64,000 nt of DNA from Latrodectus hesperus (GCA_037975125.1 CM075856.1:7511078-7575077); one strand, 5' to 3'; positions 29,666-41,827 are shown, counted from the first letter of the stretch. Numbers and translations: made by a program. The notes: generated by a model not told the origin, from the sequence alone.

Positions 29666-29801
29666 TATTGGTACACAGAAACGACACGTCCGTTGTTTTC
29701 AAATTTTATTGTTTGACTGACAAAAGAACGATGGTTTGTGTTAGCGCCATCCGGTGCGCAAAGAAACTATATGTTTACATTGAGTATACAGGGTCGGAAC
29801 A
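29666..29801 (-). repeat. 5' LTR of the BEL/Pao element
   Basis: The 136-bp partner of the LTR at 24091. It lies upstream of gag on the minus strand, so it would hold the promoter. Left of it, CGGCTCTAGACGGACCATAA on the plus strand is the candidate primer-binding site. Confidence 0.95.
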
Positions 29802-29806
29802 AAGTG

Positions 29807-30824
29807 ATTATTTCTAGTATGAAGTCAATACTATTGCGTTTTAATATTGTCTGCATATTTTGATTCAACCCTTTTTGATTTAAATCAGATGTCCTTAAGT
29901 ATAATTTTTTTGAATATAGTTGTATTCAGATATTGAAATGATAAATTTAAATACAATAGAATTATTTTACTTTCAAATTTTAAAAATTCTAATTTACATT
30001 AATGAAATATTATAACTATAAGAATCTAATTTTGTCCTTATGTATAAAATAAAATAAAAAAAAATAATTTTTTTTAAATTCTTTTTAGAATTATAAATAA
30101 GAATAAAACTTAAATTTTTGTGCATTTTTTTGAATATGAATGAATTTATTAAAGTAGAATAGTTTTCTCTCATTGGTTTTGAAATAAGTACAGCATTTTT
30201 CAAGACGTGAGCTAAAGACTATTTCAAAATTCTATTTATGTATGTGTGATTTCGATTTATGCATTACTTTTTAACTAGTGCTTAACTTTAGAGATGTGCT
30301 TACATTTTATAATTTACGAAACAAATCTCAATCTTGTATATCATTGAAATCAATGTTAAGTTCTCATATACACATTCACCAATAAACTTATAAACTCTGA
30401 TTAATCATTAAGTATATATAAAGGTAACGATTCTGCAATTTGCTTCATTTTTGATTAAGTAACTGAAAAATATTTTTCAAGCAAATTTTAACATGTAGTT
30501 TTACAAGTTATATACAAAATTCGGATAATGTCTGTAAGTCCCTTTCTGCATTAGAAATAAAGTTATGTAAAACCAGTAGTTAATTGATAATTTTAGTACT
30601 ATATAAATCTTTACACATATTTGTCAAGGATAAAACCGTTATTTAAAGTGCTTACTATATACGTTATTTTCAATATTGTCTTACTTATAATTCATGATAA
30701 TATGCTCAACTCGTTTATTAATTTCTATATGCAAACTTATTCACAAATTTTATTAGAAAGTTTAAGTTTACAAAACATTGTTTGAACATGGATTTTGAAT
30801 CACATTTTCAGCTATAGCCTACTA
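29807..30824. other. AT-rich intergenic DNA
   Basis: No gene or repeat recognised between the BEL/Pao element and the Tc1-like transposon. Confidence 0.5.
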
Positions 30825-32332
30825 CACCGCGTTGATAATGATAGAAGCACCCTGTATTTTCAGCCTAGCATACAGTAATTGGAATAAATAAATGATTGAA
30901 ATGAATATTTTTATTGAAAATATACAAAAGAATGACAATAACAAAGTAAAAACATTACTCATGTTTATATTTTAATGTAATAAAATAAAAAATGCAAATT
31001 TTAGGTTGCAAAATGATAGAACCACTTTCAGTTAATACTTTGTAAGAGCATCCTTTTTGGTTATAAGTTCAAAATTTCGATCAGGCATGCTTTCGTCTAA
31101 GCGTTTGAGTATATCTGTGTGCATTCAGATTTTCCCATTCTGTAATAATAGAGTTTTTCAATTCTTGAATCGCGTTGAATACTGCTTGCCGTTGGAGTAT
31201 ACGGCCCTGCTTAGAATACTCCAGACGTTTTCCATAGGATTCATATCAGGAGAACAAGCAGGCCATTCGATTACCTGCACTCCATTGTCCAGGAACCATT
31301 TCCAAGACGAGTTTGCAACATGAATTGTCCTGTTGGAACTTCCAAAACGGACCACCAATTTCTTCTCCAAAAGGCAACAAATTTTCTTCCAACAAGTCTT
31401 GATAGTCTATTGCTCTCATTCGACCAGTAAGGAAGGCACAGTTAGTCCGCCCCGCATTGCCAAATCCAGCCCAAACCATTAACGATCCTCCCCCACACTA
31501 TCTCTTTGAAAAAATGTGTGGCTCATTTTGGATATCCTTCCAGTAGAATGAGTTTTACTTGAGTCCATTGTTCTTTCCAAGTCATGTGTTCTTTAGCTCA
31601 TTGCATCCTTTTTCGTTTGTGAAGATCTGTAAGTCTCGGTTATGTTTTCATTTTCGTGTACTCAAGATGTTTGTTCCGCCGAGCTATTATGGATAAAGTT
31701 GACTTGTGAACTTTCATGGTGGTGTCTCATGATAATCAGTTCAACGTTTCACCAGCTTTTAACTTCTTTACAACTAACCTTTCTTGCCGCTTTGTCAGTT
31801 TTCGAGGTCTTCCAATGGATTTCTTTGTCCCATATTTGGATCCAAGATGGAGAAAATTATTGACCACGTGTGATAAACGCCTAATATGTCTTGCTATATT
31901 TCGTGAAGACAATCCTGCTTGGTTAAAAGCCGCAATTTGTCCTTTTTAAAAATCAGATAACGGTTTTTTCCTACCCATACTTAGTGACACCTTTTCAAAT
32001 CAATAAACTGTGCGTGCTCACAATAAATGCAAGTAAGGTTAGGTTTGTCGATCAAACAAAGCTTTTATTTACCTGTTGATTGAAACCCAACTGTGCATCC
32101 TTCTCTGGGATCGATTATACTAAAAATATGGGTGGTAATATCATTTTGCAACCTAAAATTTGTATTTTTTATTTTATTACATGAAAATATAAACATGAGT
32201 AATGTTTTTACTTTGTTATTGTCATTCTTATTTTGTATATTTTCAATAAAAATATTTATTTCAATCATTTATTCCAATTACTGTATGCTAGGCTAAAAAT
32301 ACATGGTGGTTCTATCATTATGCAACGCGGTG
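30825..32332 (-). mobile_element. Tc1-like DNA transposon with long IR/DR terminal repeats, defective
   Basis: A 1508-bp element is bounded by TA dinucleotides (30823-30824 and 32333-32334). Its terminal inverted repeats are about 210 bp (30825-31034 and 32123-32332) and begin CACCGCGTTG. Each arm has an outer and an inner copy of a related motif (ATAATGATAGAA and AAAATGATAGAACCAC), the IR/DR layout known from Sleeping Beauty-type elements. The transposase on the minus strand is frame-broken. The arms are nearly identical, apart from a few small indels, so decay of the coding part is older than, or independent of, arm divergence. Confidence 0.93.
31158..31479 (-). pseudogene. Tc1-like transposase fragment, DDE region
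   Basis: Two overlapping minus-strand frames encode MVWAGFGNAGRTNCAFLTGR, KFQQDNSC, then VIEWPACSPDMNPMENVW. These are the second catalytic Asp (QQDN) and third acidic residue (SPDMNPMENVW) of Tc1 DD34E transposases. The frame changes between them, near 31320. Upstream coding sequence is broken further, so no functional transposase is encoded. Confidence 0.9.
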
Positions 32333-32334
32333 TA

Positions 32335-35300
32335 TATACCTAATAAGCAACAAATTTAGATTTGGTTTAGTTTTATTGAATATAATTAATATACAAAGTC
32401 GAATATATTTCAATTAAAGTAAATTTTGAAATGAAGAAGATGAATTTTATTACTTAAAAATATGTATTTATTCTCCAAAAACAATATTGACTTTTAAAAA
32501 GCAATATTATAATTTTTTATTATTGATTTTTATATTAAGTATTTATGGACAAAAACAGGAAAATCAAATATGTTATAAAATCAAAAATAAGCAGAAGTGG
32601 TATAAAAATTTTGTATGCAATTATAAAATTATCTGAATACAAATGTATAAACAAATATATACAAATATATTTCTATCTTTTCTTTTTATCAACTAAACTT
32701 GGCGTGTGTCAGATTTCGATGTTTTGAACTTGTTAATGTTTTAGGTTAAAACTAAAACAGGTAGTTATAAGTAAATCAAATGATGCGTCGAAGCCAGAGA
32801 AGCAATATTTAGTTAGATTTAATTAATTTCGAAACAGATCTTATAATGATCTGTTATAATGACCCAAATATTCTCCTAATTCTTTTTCCGTTCGTTTTAG
32901 TCAATTCTTCATCATTAAAAGTGTTTACTCAACCGTAATATTAATTTTAAGAGAGAATAAGACTAATAACTATTTAACTTAAAACAAAATTCACATTGAA
33001 ACTAAAAAGCAAAGCTTGTCATATAAATGACGGCAAAATGAATTTATGTAATAGTTAGAGCATATTAAAGTAATTAATTTCTCGCAAGTGAATTAGTAAA
33101 TGTATGAATGCAGAATACATCAGTATATTGCATGAGCGGACATGTAAAACTAATGAAAATATTATAGGGAAACTTCATAGACCCTTTTATATTTTGTTAA
33201 AATTAATTTTGCGTACATTAAAATATCATTAATAATATTTTAAATAAAAATTAAAATTATTTAATTGACATAATAGAATGATTGAATCAAATTTAAAATT
33301 TAAGGATTAAACTAATTTAATAAAAAAATACAACTAAAAGATTGTCTCAAATTATGTTTTAGAAATATGTTTTGGGGGACAATATACATAATATGCATTG
33401 TAAGAACATACATATATATGCATTCATATTTTTCAATGTAAACATTAAATAAGAGTTCATTAAATTTTATTTTACTATGTAAAATAAATAATACTGCTGC
33501 GATAGTAAGACATAGTTTATTATTTTTCAGTCCATATTTTACTCTCCAGTTAAAGAAATGTATTATTATAAAAAAGTTTAAGTTAATTTGTTAAAACCAA
33601 ATGTGCTAAAAACAAATTGGGTAAAATGTATGTGTTTATTCAACACATATATTCACACATATATTTTAAATTTATTTATTAATTTTGTTTTTCCACCTCA
33701 AATTTATTTACAAATGTTTTATTTATTCATAAAATGCTTTATTTTAGGAATTCAAATTATATTTTCTGTGAAATGAGAAAAATGAGAGAGTTTTTCACTT
33801 TTTTTATTTCTATTATTTAAATAAATACAAAAATCTCTAAATAAAATATGCATCATTTTATAAATTTGAAGTTTAGGCAAAATTTCACTTAATAAATCAC
33901 AAATAATCACTCAATTCACTTCAGGAGACATAAATCAAAGGCTTTTTCACACTTTTAAATATATCAACAAAATACATTAAATTGTAGGATTAATTAAATA
34001 ATGAGTTTTAAAATCAAAAAAGGTTTTATTATGTTATGAAGTTGAATTGATATTTAGCAAGACGCGGAAATTCTGACTATCGTATTAATACAAATGTATT
34101 AAATGCATAAAATACAAATGCATAAAATATAAATCATCTTACAAAAAATATGCAAGATGATTTATATTTTATGCTAATTTATGCATGATATTTTTGGTAA
34201 ATTTATGCATCTTCAAGCTCATTAAATATTGTTAAGATTTTTTTATTTACTTGAATATATATTCTACAACGTACTTATAATATAATAAACTTAAAACTTT
34301 CTAAAATGAAATTTCAGAATATTTAAACTTATATTTGTAAATAAAATTTGAACTCTGTACAGTTGATGTTAACAATTGAAAGTGAAATCTTGAAAAAACA
34401 TTAGAAACAGTTTTTGCGTGATAAAACGAACCTGAATACGAACAATACTAATCAATATTTGTACCTTTCATTAGAGTTCGCATTCAAATCCAAGACTTTT
34501 TACTCTTAAATTCAACAATAAATGGATTCGATTCTTCAATCAGGTATAGATATTTTTAATGTGCTAGTAGCCATTTTAAACTTATTTTACAGTTGAGTAA
34601 ACCTTCGAATTAAAAAAAATTTAAAGAAATCAAAAAAAATTTCATGTTTGCACTAAATTTTAATGGACAAGAAAACCAACATAATCAATAGCAATAATTA
34701 AAGAATAAAATGATGTTGAATACTTTTTTTGATGGGGATTCTTACTAAATTAAAACACAAATTTTCTAAATTGAATATTATTTTTAAGGAAAATGTAAAC
34801 AGAACTTTTGAGAAAATTATTTTTAATTGCAAAAAGATTTTTTTTTTGTATTTTATAATTTTACAGTTCATAAAATATTACGAAAAAATTTTCAAGATCT
34901 GATCTAATTTTAAAACAAACATATACATGAGAAACATAAAAAAAATATCCTCTGTCCATGAAATATTTTTTTCTCTGATTATTTTCCAGGTTTAGAAATT
35001 ATAGTACTTTGCTTAGTTAAAAATGAATAGGCAAAAAATGGAAACAAAAATCCTGATTCAATCACGTGAAAATGATGTGAGCATAGTATCGTACCAACTT
35101 TTAGCATTTTATATATTCAATAGAAAAGATTCTATACTAAAGGAAATCGATTAATCTATACCAGCTCTTCAGGAAGAAGGAAATCCCACAAGTATTTAAT
35201 CAGGTGATCCACATTGTTGTGACGACATCTAACAGATCAGTATTAGCATCAATGGGAGGTCGTCAATGCAGATGGCCATTGCCTTTGTTCTACATCCGCT

Positions 35301-36401
35301 ACTTTATTCCAAGAGTTTCCTGTTGCCATTCGCAAAAAACTAAATCACAACGAACAGTCTAAAAAATTCCAAGAGCTTCTATGAAACATTTTAAGCATTA
35401 CGACGAGACTAGTTTCAATAAAATAACATAAAATAAAATAAAAAAATGAAAAGATCGAAGCTGTTTATGACAAAATTTAGATGGAAATTTTTTCAACAAA
35501 TAGACAACGGACATTGGCTTAGAAAAATTATATGAAATAATTCACTTTGTATCATGCCCTATTTGATTTTGACAGAACAAAAGAATTTCTCTTCTGAAAC
35601 AAAATATCGCTTATTACAGAGTTAGTGTTTTAAGGAGGAAAAATGTTTTATTGAAAATAAAAATTAGCATTTGTGGAATATATATGTGTATCTTGAATAT
35701 CTCCTACGTTGTTTCCTGAAATATGTATGAAGAGGGAAATAATTCATTACTTACTAAAGTATTTCTGCGTATCTTCTATTGTAAATATCTCACTTCCATT
35801 TTTCTCATCCGTACTATTTGCTTACAATGTAATGGGAGATATTGGCGGCCAAATGATTCGAAAATTTAAATCGCACATGAATTAATCAATTAAGAACTGT
35901 TGAAATCAAACGATAAAAAATGAATGAAGAAAATTATTAAAAAAAGATTGGAACATTTATAAACATGCATTTATTTCTTAAAATTTGAACCATGGCCAGT
36001 CTGTGTAGTATAAACTTTAGTAATTTTTCGGAATAGATTACAAACGGAATGTATTGAATGTATCTGAATTAACATCGTAATTGCGAATCATACACAAATA
36101 TGTCAACACAGGATCAGCATTATTTTTAGTTTCATAACGTATCAGAATAAATACATAAAGTTACATTGATTTTTTCCACATGGTTTTCGACTGAATCCAA
36201 AATGAATCTGTTATTTGTTTCCCTGCTGAACAGAGCTGTCTCTGCTATGATGTTAACAGCTTTAAAGTTTAATATTCAACTTCGGAGCGGATTTTAATAA
36301 ATACATTTTTAAAAAATTAAATTTTCATATGCATGACAGAATTTGTTATTCTCAATCACTTATTTAAAACGAATTAAATTTGAGAATTCATATACATAAA
36401 T
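32335..36401. other. AT-rich intergenic DNA with a perfect hairpin
   Basis: No gene is visible. A perfect 21-bp inverted repeat lies at 34120-34174. The segment 35160-35340 is GC-richer, with no recognised content. Confidence 0.5.
34120..34174. repeat. Perfect 21-bp inverted repeat (hairpin)
   Basis: GCATAAAATATAAATCATCTT at 34120-34140 is repeated exactly in reverse complement at 34154-34174, with a 13-base loop. It resembles a small hairpin or the remnant of an AT-rich palindromic element. Confidence 0.9.
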
Positions 36402-36786
36402 GGGGCAGGGGTACCTAGTGATTAGGACATCGGCGTTCCGTCATTAACCACTAGGCTCCATTACCATTGCCGCAAAAGATCCACTGAGTATACACGATAT
36501 ATAGGCTCGTTATAAATCTGTGGAATCGAAAGTCCTGTGGGCTGGGTTGTTGAGCAGTTACCATGGGTGTAATGGTCTGGAGAAAATTTCCTTCCGCTTT
36601 AGATCAAGTTCAAAAATGAAGGAGTGAATTCTTTTGGTGGTGCCATCTATCGGAAGAGTCTCAGAGCAAAGACGTACTTCCACCTTCGTGGTGCTCAGAT
36701 TAAGCGAAAGACGCATCCTTCTAACTTAATTTTGCATAGCTCATCAGCTTGGCCTATCCAAATGTCGTAAATAACAAGAACAAAAT
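36402..36786 (+). mobile_element. SINE family 5, near-complete copy
   Basis: The head GTACCTAGTGATTAGGACATCG is tRNA-like. The body shares TGAGCAGTTACCATGGGTG, ATGGTCTGGAGAAAATTTCC and TGGTGGTGCCATCTATCGG with the copies at 49601 and 63459. It ends in an AACAAGAACAAAA tail. No clean target duplication was found. Confidence 0.88.
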
Positions 36787-38784
36787 TATATATAGACAAG
36801 AAGGCAAAAGATAAATAATTATTTGGAAAAATTGAATTATTCAAAGACATTTTTGTTAATATAGTAGGTACTTACATGTCGTGGATTCAGGGAAAAAATT
36901 AGTTTAAAATTCTAATATCATAAAGAAAATGCATTTTCGAGAAACTTTGTATCAATACAAATAAAATTTTAAGAATTTAAATTGTGTTATTTTATATTTT
37001 TCAAATATTTTTTTGAAAAGCATCTCACATATTCTAAAAAATCATGGAAAACAATGGTCTGTTATTGTTTTGTTATTCTTTTATAGTAATTCATGTAATT
37101 TTTCAGAAGAATTTATTTGATCCTTGGGCATTTAAACTAGTAACATAACACACGAACAACTGCAGCGAAATTGTTAATTATAAGTTTACAAATATTATAT
37201 AAAATTGATACATCATTTTCGTAAAAGTAAAGCACTGCTGTATTTAAGATTCATATTTTAAAATTCGCACGAAACAGGTAATACTGGAATGCAATAAGTC
37301 AAATATTGAATTAAAATAATAATTAATAGGGATACAATTTGCTTTTGTCAAGAAATCTATTTTTCTTTAAATCAGAATTCATATAATTTTTTAATAAAAG
37401 ATTGATGCTCAGATTTCACAGAAATATATTTGGCTTAATGTTATATGAAAATTACAATATTTTAAAAACTATAAAATCATCACAAAATTAAAAAAAATGA
37501 CATTTGTCAAATGTAATTTTTCAGACAATTTTTTTTTCTTAAACTATGGCAAACAAAGTATGTGAATATTTTTCAGCATTTTTATGTTTAAAAAATAAGC
37601 AACACTTTATTTGTCTAATAAATGTAAATCCAGTTGCTTCAAGCTGATACAATATTAGTTCAATTACAAAGGCATGAATAAAGTGGTTTTAAAAGGTTAA
37701 GCAATCACGCCGTAAAATGAATTTGATTTGGAATTAATTTTTTTATAAAACAAAACTTAATACATTGATTTTTTTATAAAACTTTAATAAAGGTTCTCTT
37801 TAATAAAATAAAATATGAATTTTTTTATAAAAACAAATCTTAATTTGAGAGAAAATCAATGTAGAATATATAAATGATTAATAATTTATTTAAGATTAAC
37901 ATTTACACTTTTGTTATTTTTTGATTAATATTGTTTTATACGCTTATATCTAACCTTAGTAAAAATCTTTCAATCAACCAATTTCTTATTGAAACTATAT
38001 TAAAAAATAATAAGCACAAACACATAAAATATCAGTTTATATATAGATTATTTTTTCCTTTATGAACTCCAATATATGTAATCCTAAACAAAAAGAGCCA
38101 TGAAAAAAATTTATTAAATCTTAAATTTTTTGATTTTTTGTATATATGGATTTATATTTCTAGTAAATAAGATAAATATTTAAATTTTAGGATAAGTTCA
38201 TTTGCCGAGGTATATTAATGAATTGTTCAGATCAATAACACACATTATTTGAGGGGGGGGGAACTAGTCCCATTTGAAGTAATTAATTTGAATCTTAAGA
38301 CTTAATTTTGTTTTTGAACATAAAGATGAGGTGTGGTACCAAATCTTCAAAAGATATCTGTAAACACGTTAGGAAGATTAGTATTGATTAACAACTCACG
38401 TTCAACATTACTCACACTACAACTTGAGTAAATGCAAATTTTGTGAGAAGCTTTTTATGACAAAGAAAATCATTAATTGTGTGATTAAGAGTAGTTGGTT
38501 TGTCTCTATGTAATCAATTTTCGAACACTACTGTTAATACAGTTGTATTCTATGCGATCCAAGAACACACTCTGACGAAAGTAACAAAATTTAGAATAAA
38601 AATTTCTATTTTAAAGCCAAATTAAAAATAATTAAATTTTTAAATAATTAAAAAATTCTAAATACTTTCAGAAATATTTTATTTCCTAGAGGAGAAAAAA
38701 TCCTGGGATTTAGAAATATTCAACATATATTCATCTGTAAAAGAAAGCGTCAATTATTTAACACAGTGATACATATTATGACAT
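36787..38784. other. AT-rich intergenic DNA
   Basis: I see no gene or recognised repeat in this stretch. Confidence 0.5.
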
Positions 38785-38978
38785 TGTTTCTCGATCAACG
38801 ATCATTTTTTGCACTAGACCTTGTATCCCGAACCATTACAAACATTCAATTCCAAGGTGGGATTCAAACCTACGATTGTTTGATTGGGTTTTATGGTGCT
38901 AGTTCCAAAACGGACAAGCTGATCCTCCACGAATTGTTGAACAAAGGTAATAGCGCTACCATTCGACCAGCTCGGTTA
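38785..38978 (-). mobile_element. SINE family 2, diverged copy
   Basis: In reverse orientation it carries the family-2 blocks: TCAACGATCATTTTTTGCAC (tail), CAAGGTGGGATTCAAACCTA (reversed B box) and GCGCTACCATTCGACCAGCT (reversed A-box side). It has a roughly 25-base insertion in the middle. Confidence 0.75.
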
Positions 38979-38989
38979 TTACTATATAA

Positions 38990-39356
38990 CAGAAGGTCGT
39001 GGTGGCCTCGTTGGTTAAGGTGTCGTTCTCATTATCGTAAGGTAATGAGTTTGAATCCTGGATTAGTGGGAGATGCATCGTGTTCACTAATCTTGGCTGT
39101 GGCACGTTGAAACTTGGTGTGGTCGCAATATCCTCCAAGTGAAATGATACATCTGACTGGTGGCAGATCAAGTATTGAGATCTTCTGCTGGGTTCCTGCT
39201 TAAAAATCATGACTCTACCAGGCTGATTCTAATTGGCAGAGCCCAACTCAGGTACAGGGATGGTTTGGTTGGTTTTTTTGTCGCTCAACGGTCATTTTTT
39301 GCACCCGAGGGCTAATTAGACCTCTAGGTACAGAGAAGCATGCTGGTATAACAACA
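38990..39356 (+). mobile_element. tRNA-derived SINE, family 3, containing a nested SINE
   Basis: The head GGTGGCCTCGTTGGTTAAGG and B-box-like AGTTTGAATCC mark a tRNA-derived element distinct from families 1 and 2. A 9-bp duplication, ACTATATAA, flanks it (38981-38989 and 39357-39365). A truncated family-2 SINE sits inside at 39258-39325. Confidence 0.75.
39258..39325 (-). mobile_element. 5'-truncated SINE family 2 nested in family 3
   Basis: Only the tail of the family-2 SINE is present in reverse: TCGCTCAACGGTCATTTTTT, then CGAGGGCTAATTAGACC. It is flanked by AGGTACAG on both sides (39250-39257 and 39326-39333), so it inserted into the family-3 copy. Confidence 0.8.
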
Positions 39357-39365
39357 ACTATATAA

Positions 39366-40192
39366 TAAATAATGGACTATTTTATTTTTTGTAAAATAAT
39401 TTCTAAATGTTCTACTGATAAAGCTGGTTTAGAAACATTATATAAACTTATTCAGCTGGTTTAGAAACATTATATGGCAATTAAGGTAATGGCATGAGTA
39501 AATCATTAAAATTGACATCCCATAGCCATTGTGTGTGATCTTTTGGGAAAAAAAATATTTTAATCCATTTTTAAACTTAGTTGAAAGTTATGAGGCTTAT
39601 GATGTTGAAACTTAACTCGTTAAACGATCGATAAAGTCCGGGTCCTTCTAAATTATTCCGTATGTATGACATTTAGTATAATCTAGAATAAAAGATTATT
39701 TCCCCGGAAAAAGGATGATTCCTCTGTTGCTCTGCGTCACTTTCCCATTGAACAGATAGGTATGAAAGGCAACAAGTAGGAGTTCTCTTTTGCAAAAAAG
39801 CTGAATTTAATTTCAAAAAATCTAAGCATCCGGAGGAAGACAAGGCGGGTGGGGTCTGTGATAAACATTACAAAAAGGTTGAAAAATACTCCCAGGATAC
39901 GCCAGGTCAAACACTGGAGGATACAGATTGACAGTACGAGTTCACTCTGCTGTGACAAAGCAGAATAAACGTACAAGGTCGATCAAGTGCTATAAGCCAG
40001 CCTCACTTCCGTTCCGTCAATTGTTCGACACATCTGTTTCGTAGTGAAAGAATAATGGAATAGACAAAACTTTCAGATAATTTAGCTGCTTCACATTTAA
40101 TTTAGAACTTTCGTAATGACCTTGGGGTAATATTTCAAGCTAAATTTTTGAATTTTTTTCATGTATATTATTTAGATGAAACTAGTTTTATA
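39366..40192. other. Intergenic DNA, partly GC-richer
   Basis: The segment 39710-40030 is GC-richer. It has a 79-codon minus-strand open frame without recognisable domain. No gene can be supported. Confidence 0.4.
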
Positions 40193-40723
40193 TTGGGTTG
40201 GCAGCTAAGTTCCCACCGTTTTTAATGATATTTGTTAAAAGGTCATTTTTCAATTCATGTATAAGTATTTAATCAAGACTGTGTATTCTCTTTAATTGTT
40301 TATAACGTTTTCCTAAAGTTCAACATGTTTTTTCCAACTGAACTGGACAGTCAGAACGAAGTACGACTTATGAGATCAATATTTACTTTTTCAAACTTTG
40401 CTTACCAATGACGGATGTTTCATTCAGCTACAGAACCCACTCCATACACAGTACAAGTGTTTCGAACAACTTCAGTGGTATTAGAACCTTGATTAAAGAC
40501 AAAAAGAAGGAGGTGTCGAAAATGCTTATTCTTCTCAACTTGTCATTCCACGTTAATGATCTCTGAATAGCAAGAAAATGTATCTTAGTAACAACAAAAC
40601 TTATATTTAGGTAGAACAATATATTCTCTTTTGAATGATGTATAACTTCGTGCCAAAAGTATTTAATGTCATACAGATTTTTCCAATTTAAAAAAACGGC
40701 GCGACATAGTTGCCCCAACCCAA
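40193..40723. mobile_element. Mariner deletion derivative (MITE-like)
   Basis: The 531-bp element is bounded by TA (40191-40192 and 40724-40725). The left end is TTGGGTTGGCAGCTAAGTTC and the right end, in reverse complement, starts TTGGGTTGGGGCAACTATG. These are typical mariner termini. A full mariner is about 1.3 kb, so much of the transposase gene is missing and the remaining open frame shows no DDD catalytic motif. Confidence 0.85.
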
Positions 40724-40899
40724 TAAAATTCAAATATTCTATAAAAAAATTTTTTCGAATTTTATTAAAAGTTTCGATTTCTGTGAAAATATAAATAAAC
40801 AAAAAACTTTTATTAACTTTATTTCCACAAAAACACATTTCAATAAAAAAAAATCACTAAGTACTTCTTACATCATGTACAAAACGGATTAACATTGAT

Positions 40900-41566
40900 A
40901 TTATTCACAACTTTTATTTATGTATATACACATTTATTAACATAGTATTGGATAAAAAGAAAGATCAAAATAAATGGGAGTAAGTTCATATCTATATTTT
41001 AGATGTAAATATCAAATTCAAATTATACATGTAGGAATAAATACATTCGATTGTATTTCTTCTCTCAGGCTAACAGTAATAACATAGTTTAAACTCTATT
41101 CTAACACATGTAAAAGTTAAGTTTCACAAATCTTGTGTAAAATAATAGTCTTGACTCTTCAATTATTTCGTTTCAATTCAGACAAGTTTTTATCATTGTA
41201 GCAAGAGTTTTTTCTGTAGATGAATCGATATACTTAAAAATATCAGCGCTAAAATTTAAGATTAAATGCAAATGCATTGTTCTTAATAGGGCTGATAAGA
41301 AACATGAATTATGTAATAATTCTCCTAGATTTTTTATGAGTTCAATTAAACCAAAAACACACTCGATAGCAGTATATAGACAAAAATGATTATTTGATTG
41401 AGTGAGAAATGTCATCATTAATAGCTGTAGAGGTAAGAATATCGTAACTCCTTATCAAAACATTCAATCTAAAAATGATAAATCGGCACAAATTAGATGA
41501 TTCTTCAATGGCGTCTTGATTGAGGAATGGAAATATTCACAGCGACATCTACTGGAAATTAAATGA
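40900..41566 (-). other. Probable 3' untranslated region of the IRSp53-like gene
   Basis: Noncoding sequence on the minus strand follows the TAA at 41567-41569. Reversed poly(A) signals (TTTATT on the plus strand) occur at 40913-40918 and 40933-40938, giving a 3' UTR of about 0.65 kb that stops short of the mariner relic. Confidence 0.4.
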
Positions 41567-41639
41567 TTAACTAATCATCGGCGCCGAACGATCATTGGTT
41601 ATCACTTTTTTCAACTTGACGGAAGAAAACACATTTTCC
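41567..41639 (-). CDS. IRSp53/BAIAP2-like protein, terminal exon with WH2-like tail
   Basis: This 73-bp exon is too short to stand out as an open frame, but it is well supported. The acceptor (TTTTTTCAG) lies before 41639. The two bases AA left by the exon ending at 44923 complete a lysine codon, and the frame then reads VKLKKVITNDRSAPMIS before TAA. Vertebrate BAIAP2L1/L2 end with a very similar segment, VKLRPT.TNDRSAP.I, a WH2-like actin-associated motif. In this reading the C-terminus of the family is conserved in this arthropod. Confidence 0.92.
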
Positions 41640-41827
41640 CTGAAAAAATAATATAAATAGTTAGGAAACAATAAAAACTATGATTAGAAATAAATAGAAG
41701 AAAACTTTGAAATTAACGAGATAATTATTAAAATTTTATTTAAATTTATCAAAATTATAATAATTTTTAATAATGTACTCAATGATCTTATTTCATAGAT
41801 ATTTTAATGGCATAGGTTTTCATTTTC

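Larger units (their letters stand above)
24091..29801 (-). mobile_element. BEL/Pao LTR retrotransposon, full length, coding-defective
   Basis: The 5711-bp element is transcribed from right to left. It has 136-bp LTRs at both ends, differing by 2 bases, and a perfect 5-bp target duplication AAGTG (24086-24090 and 29802-29806). Internal order on the minus strand is gag with zinc knuckles, aspartic protease, reverse transcriptase, RNase H and integrase, the BEL/Pao order. Next to the 5' LTR is TGGTCCGTCTAGAGCC, placed where a tRNA primer-binding site should be. The coding region has several frame breaks, so it is not autonomous as read. Confidence 0.95.

Noticed and set aside
32065..32296. Overlapping frames on both strands at the Tc1-like right arm
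   Set aside because: They lie in the terminal inverted repeat and do not encode transposase.
39600..39660. Another fragment of the LINE-derived element (CGATAAAGTCCGGGTCCTTC)
   Set aside because: Only about 20 bases resemble the copies at 16209 and 52226; too short to call.
40428..40838. A 136-codon frame as a host gene
   Set aside because: It overlaps the mariner derivative and its right end, has no known domain, and is dominated by AT-rich codons.
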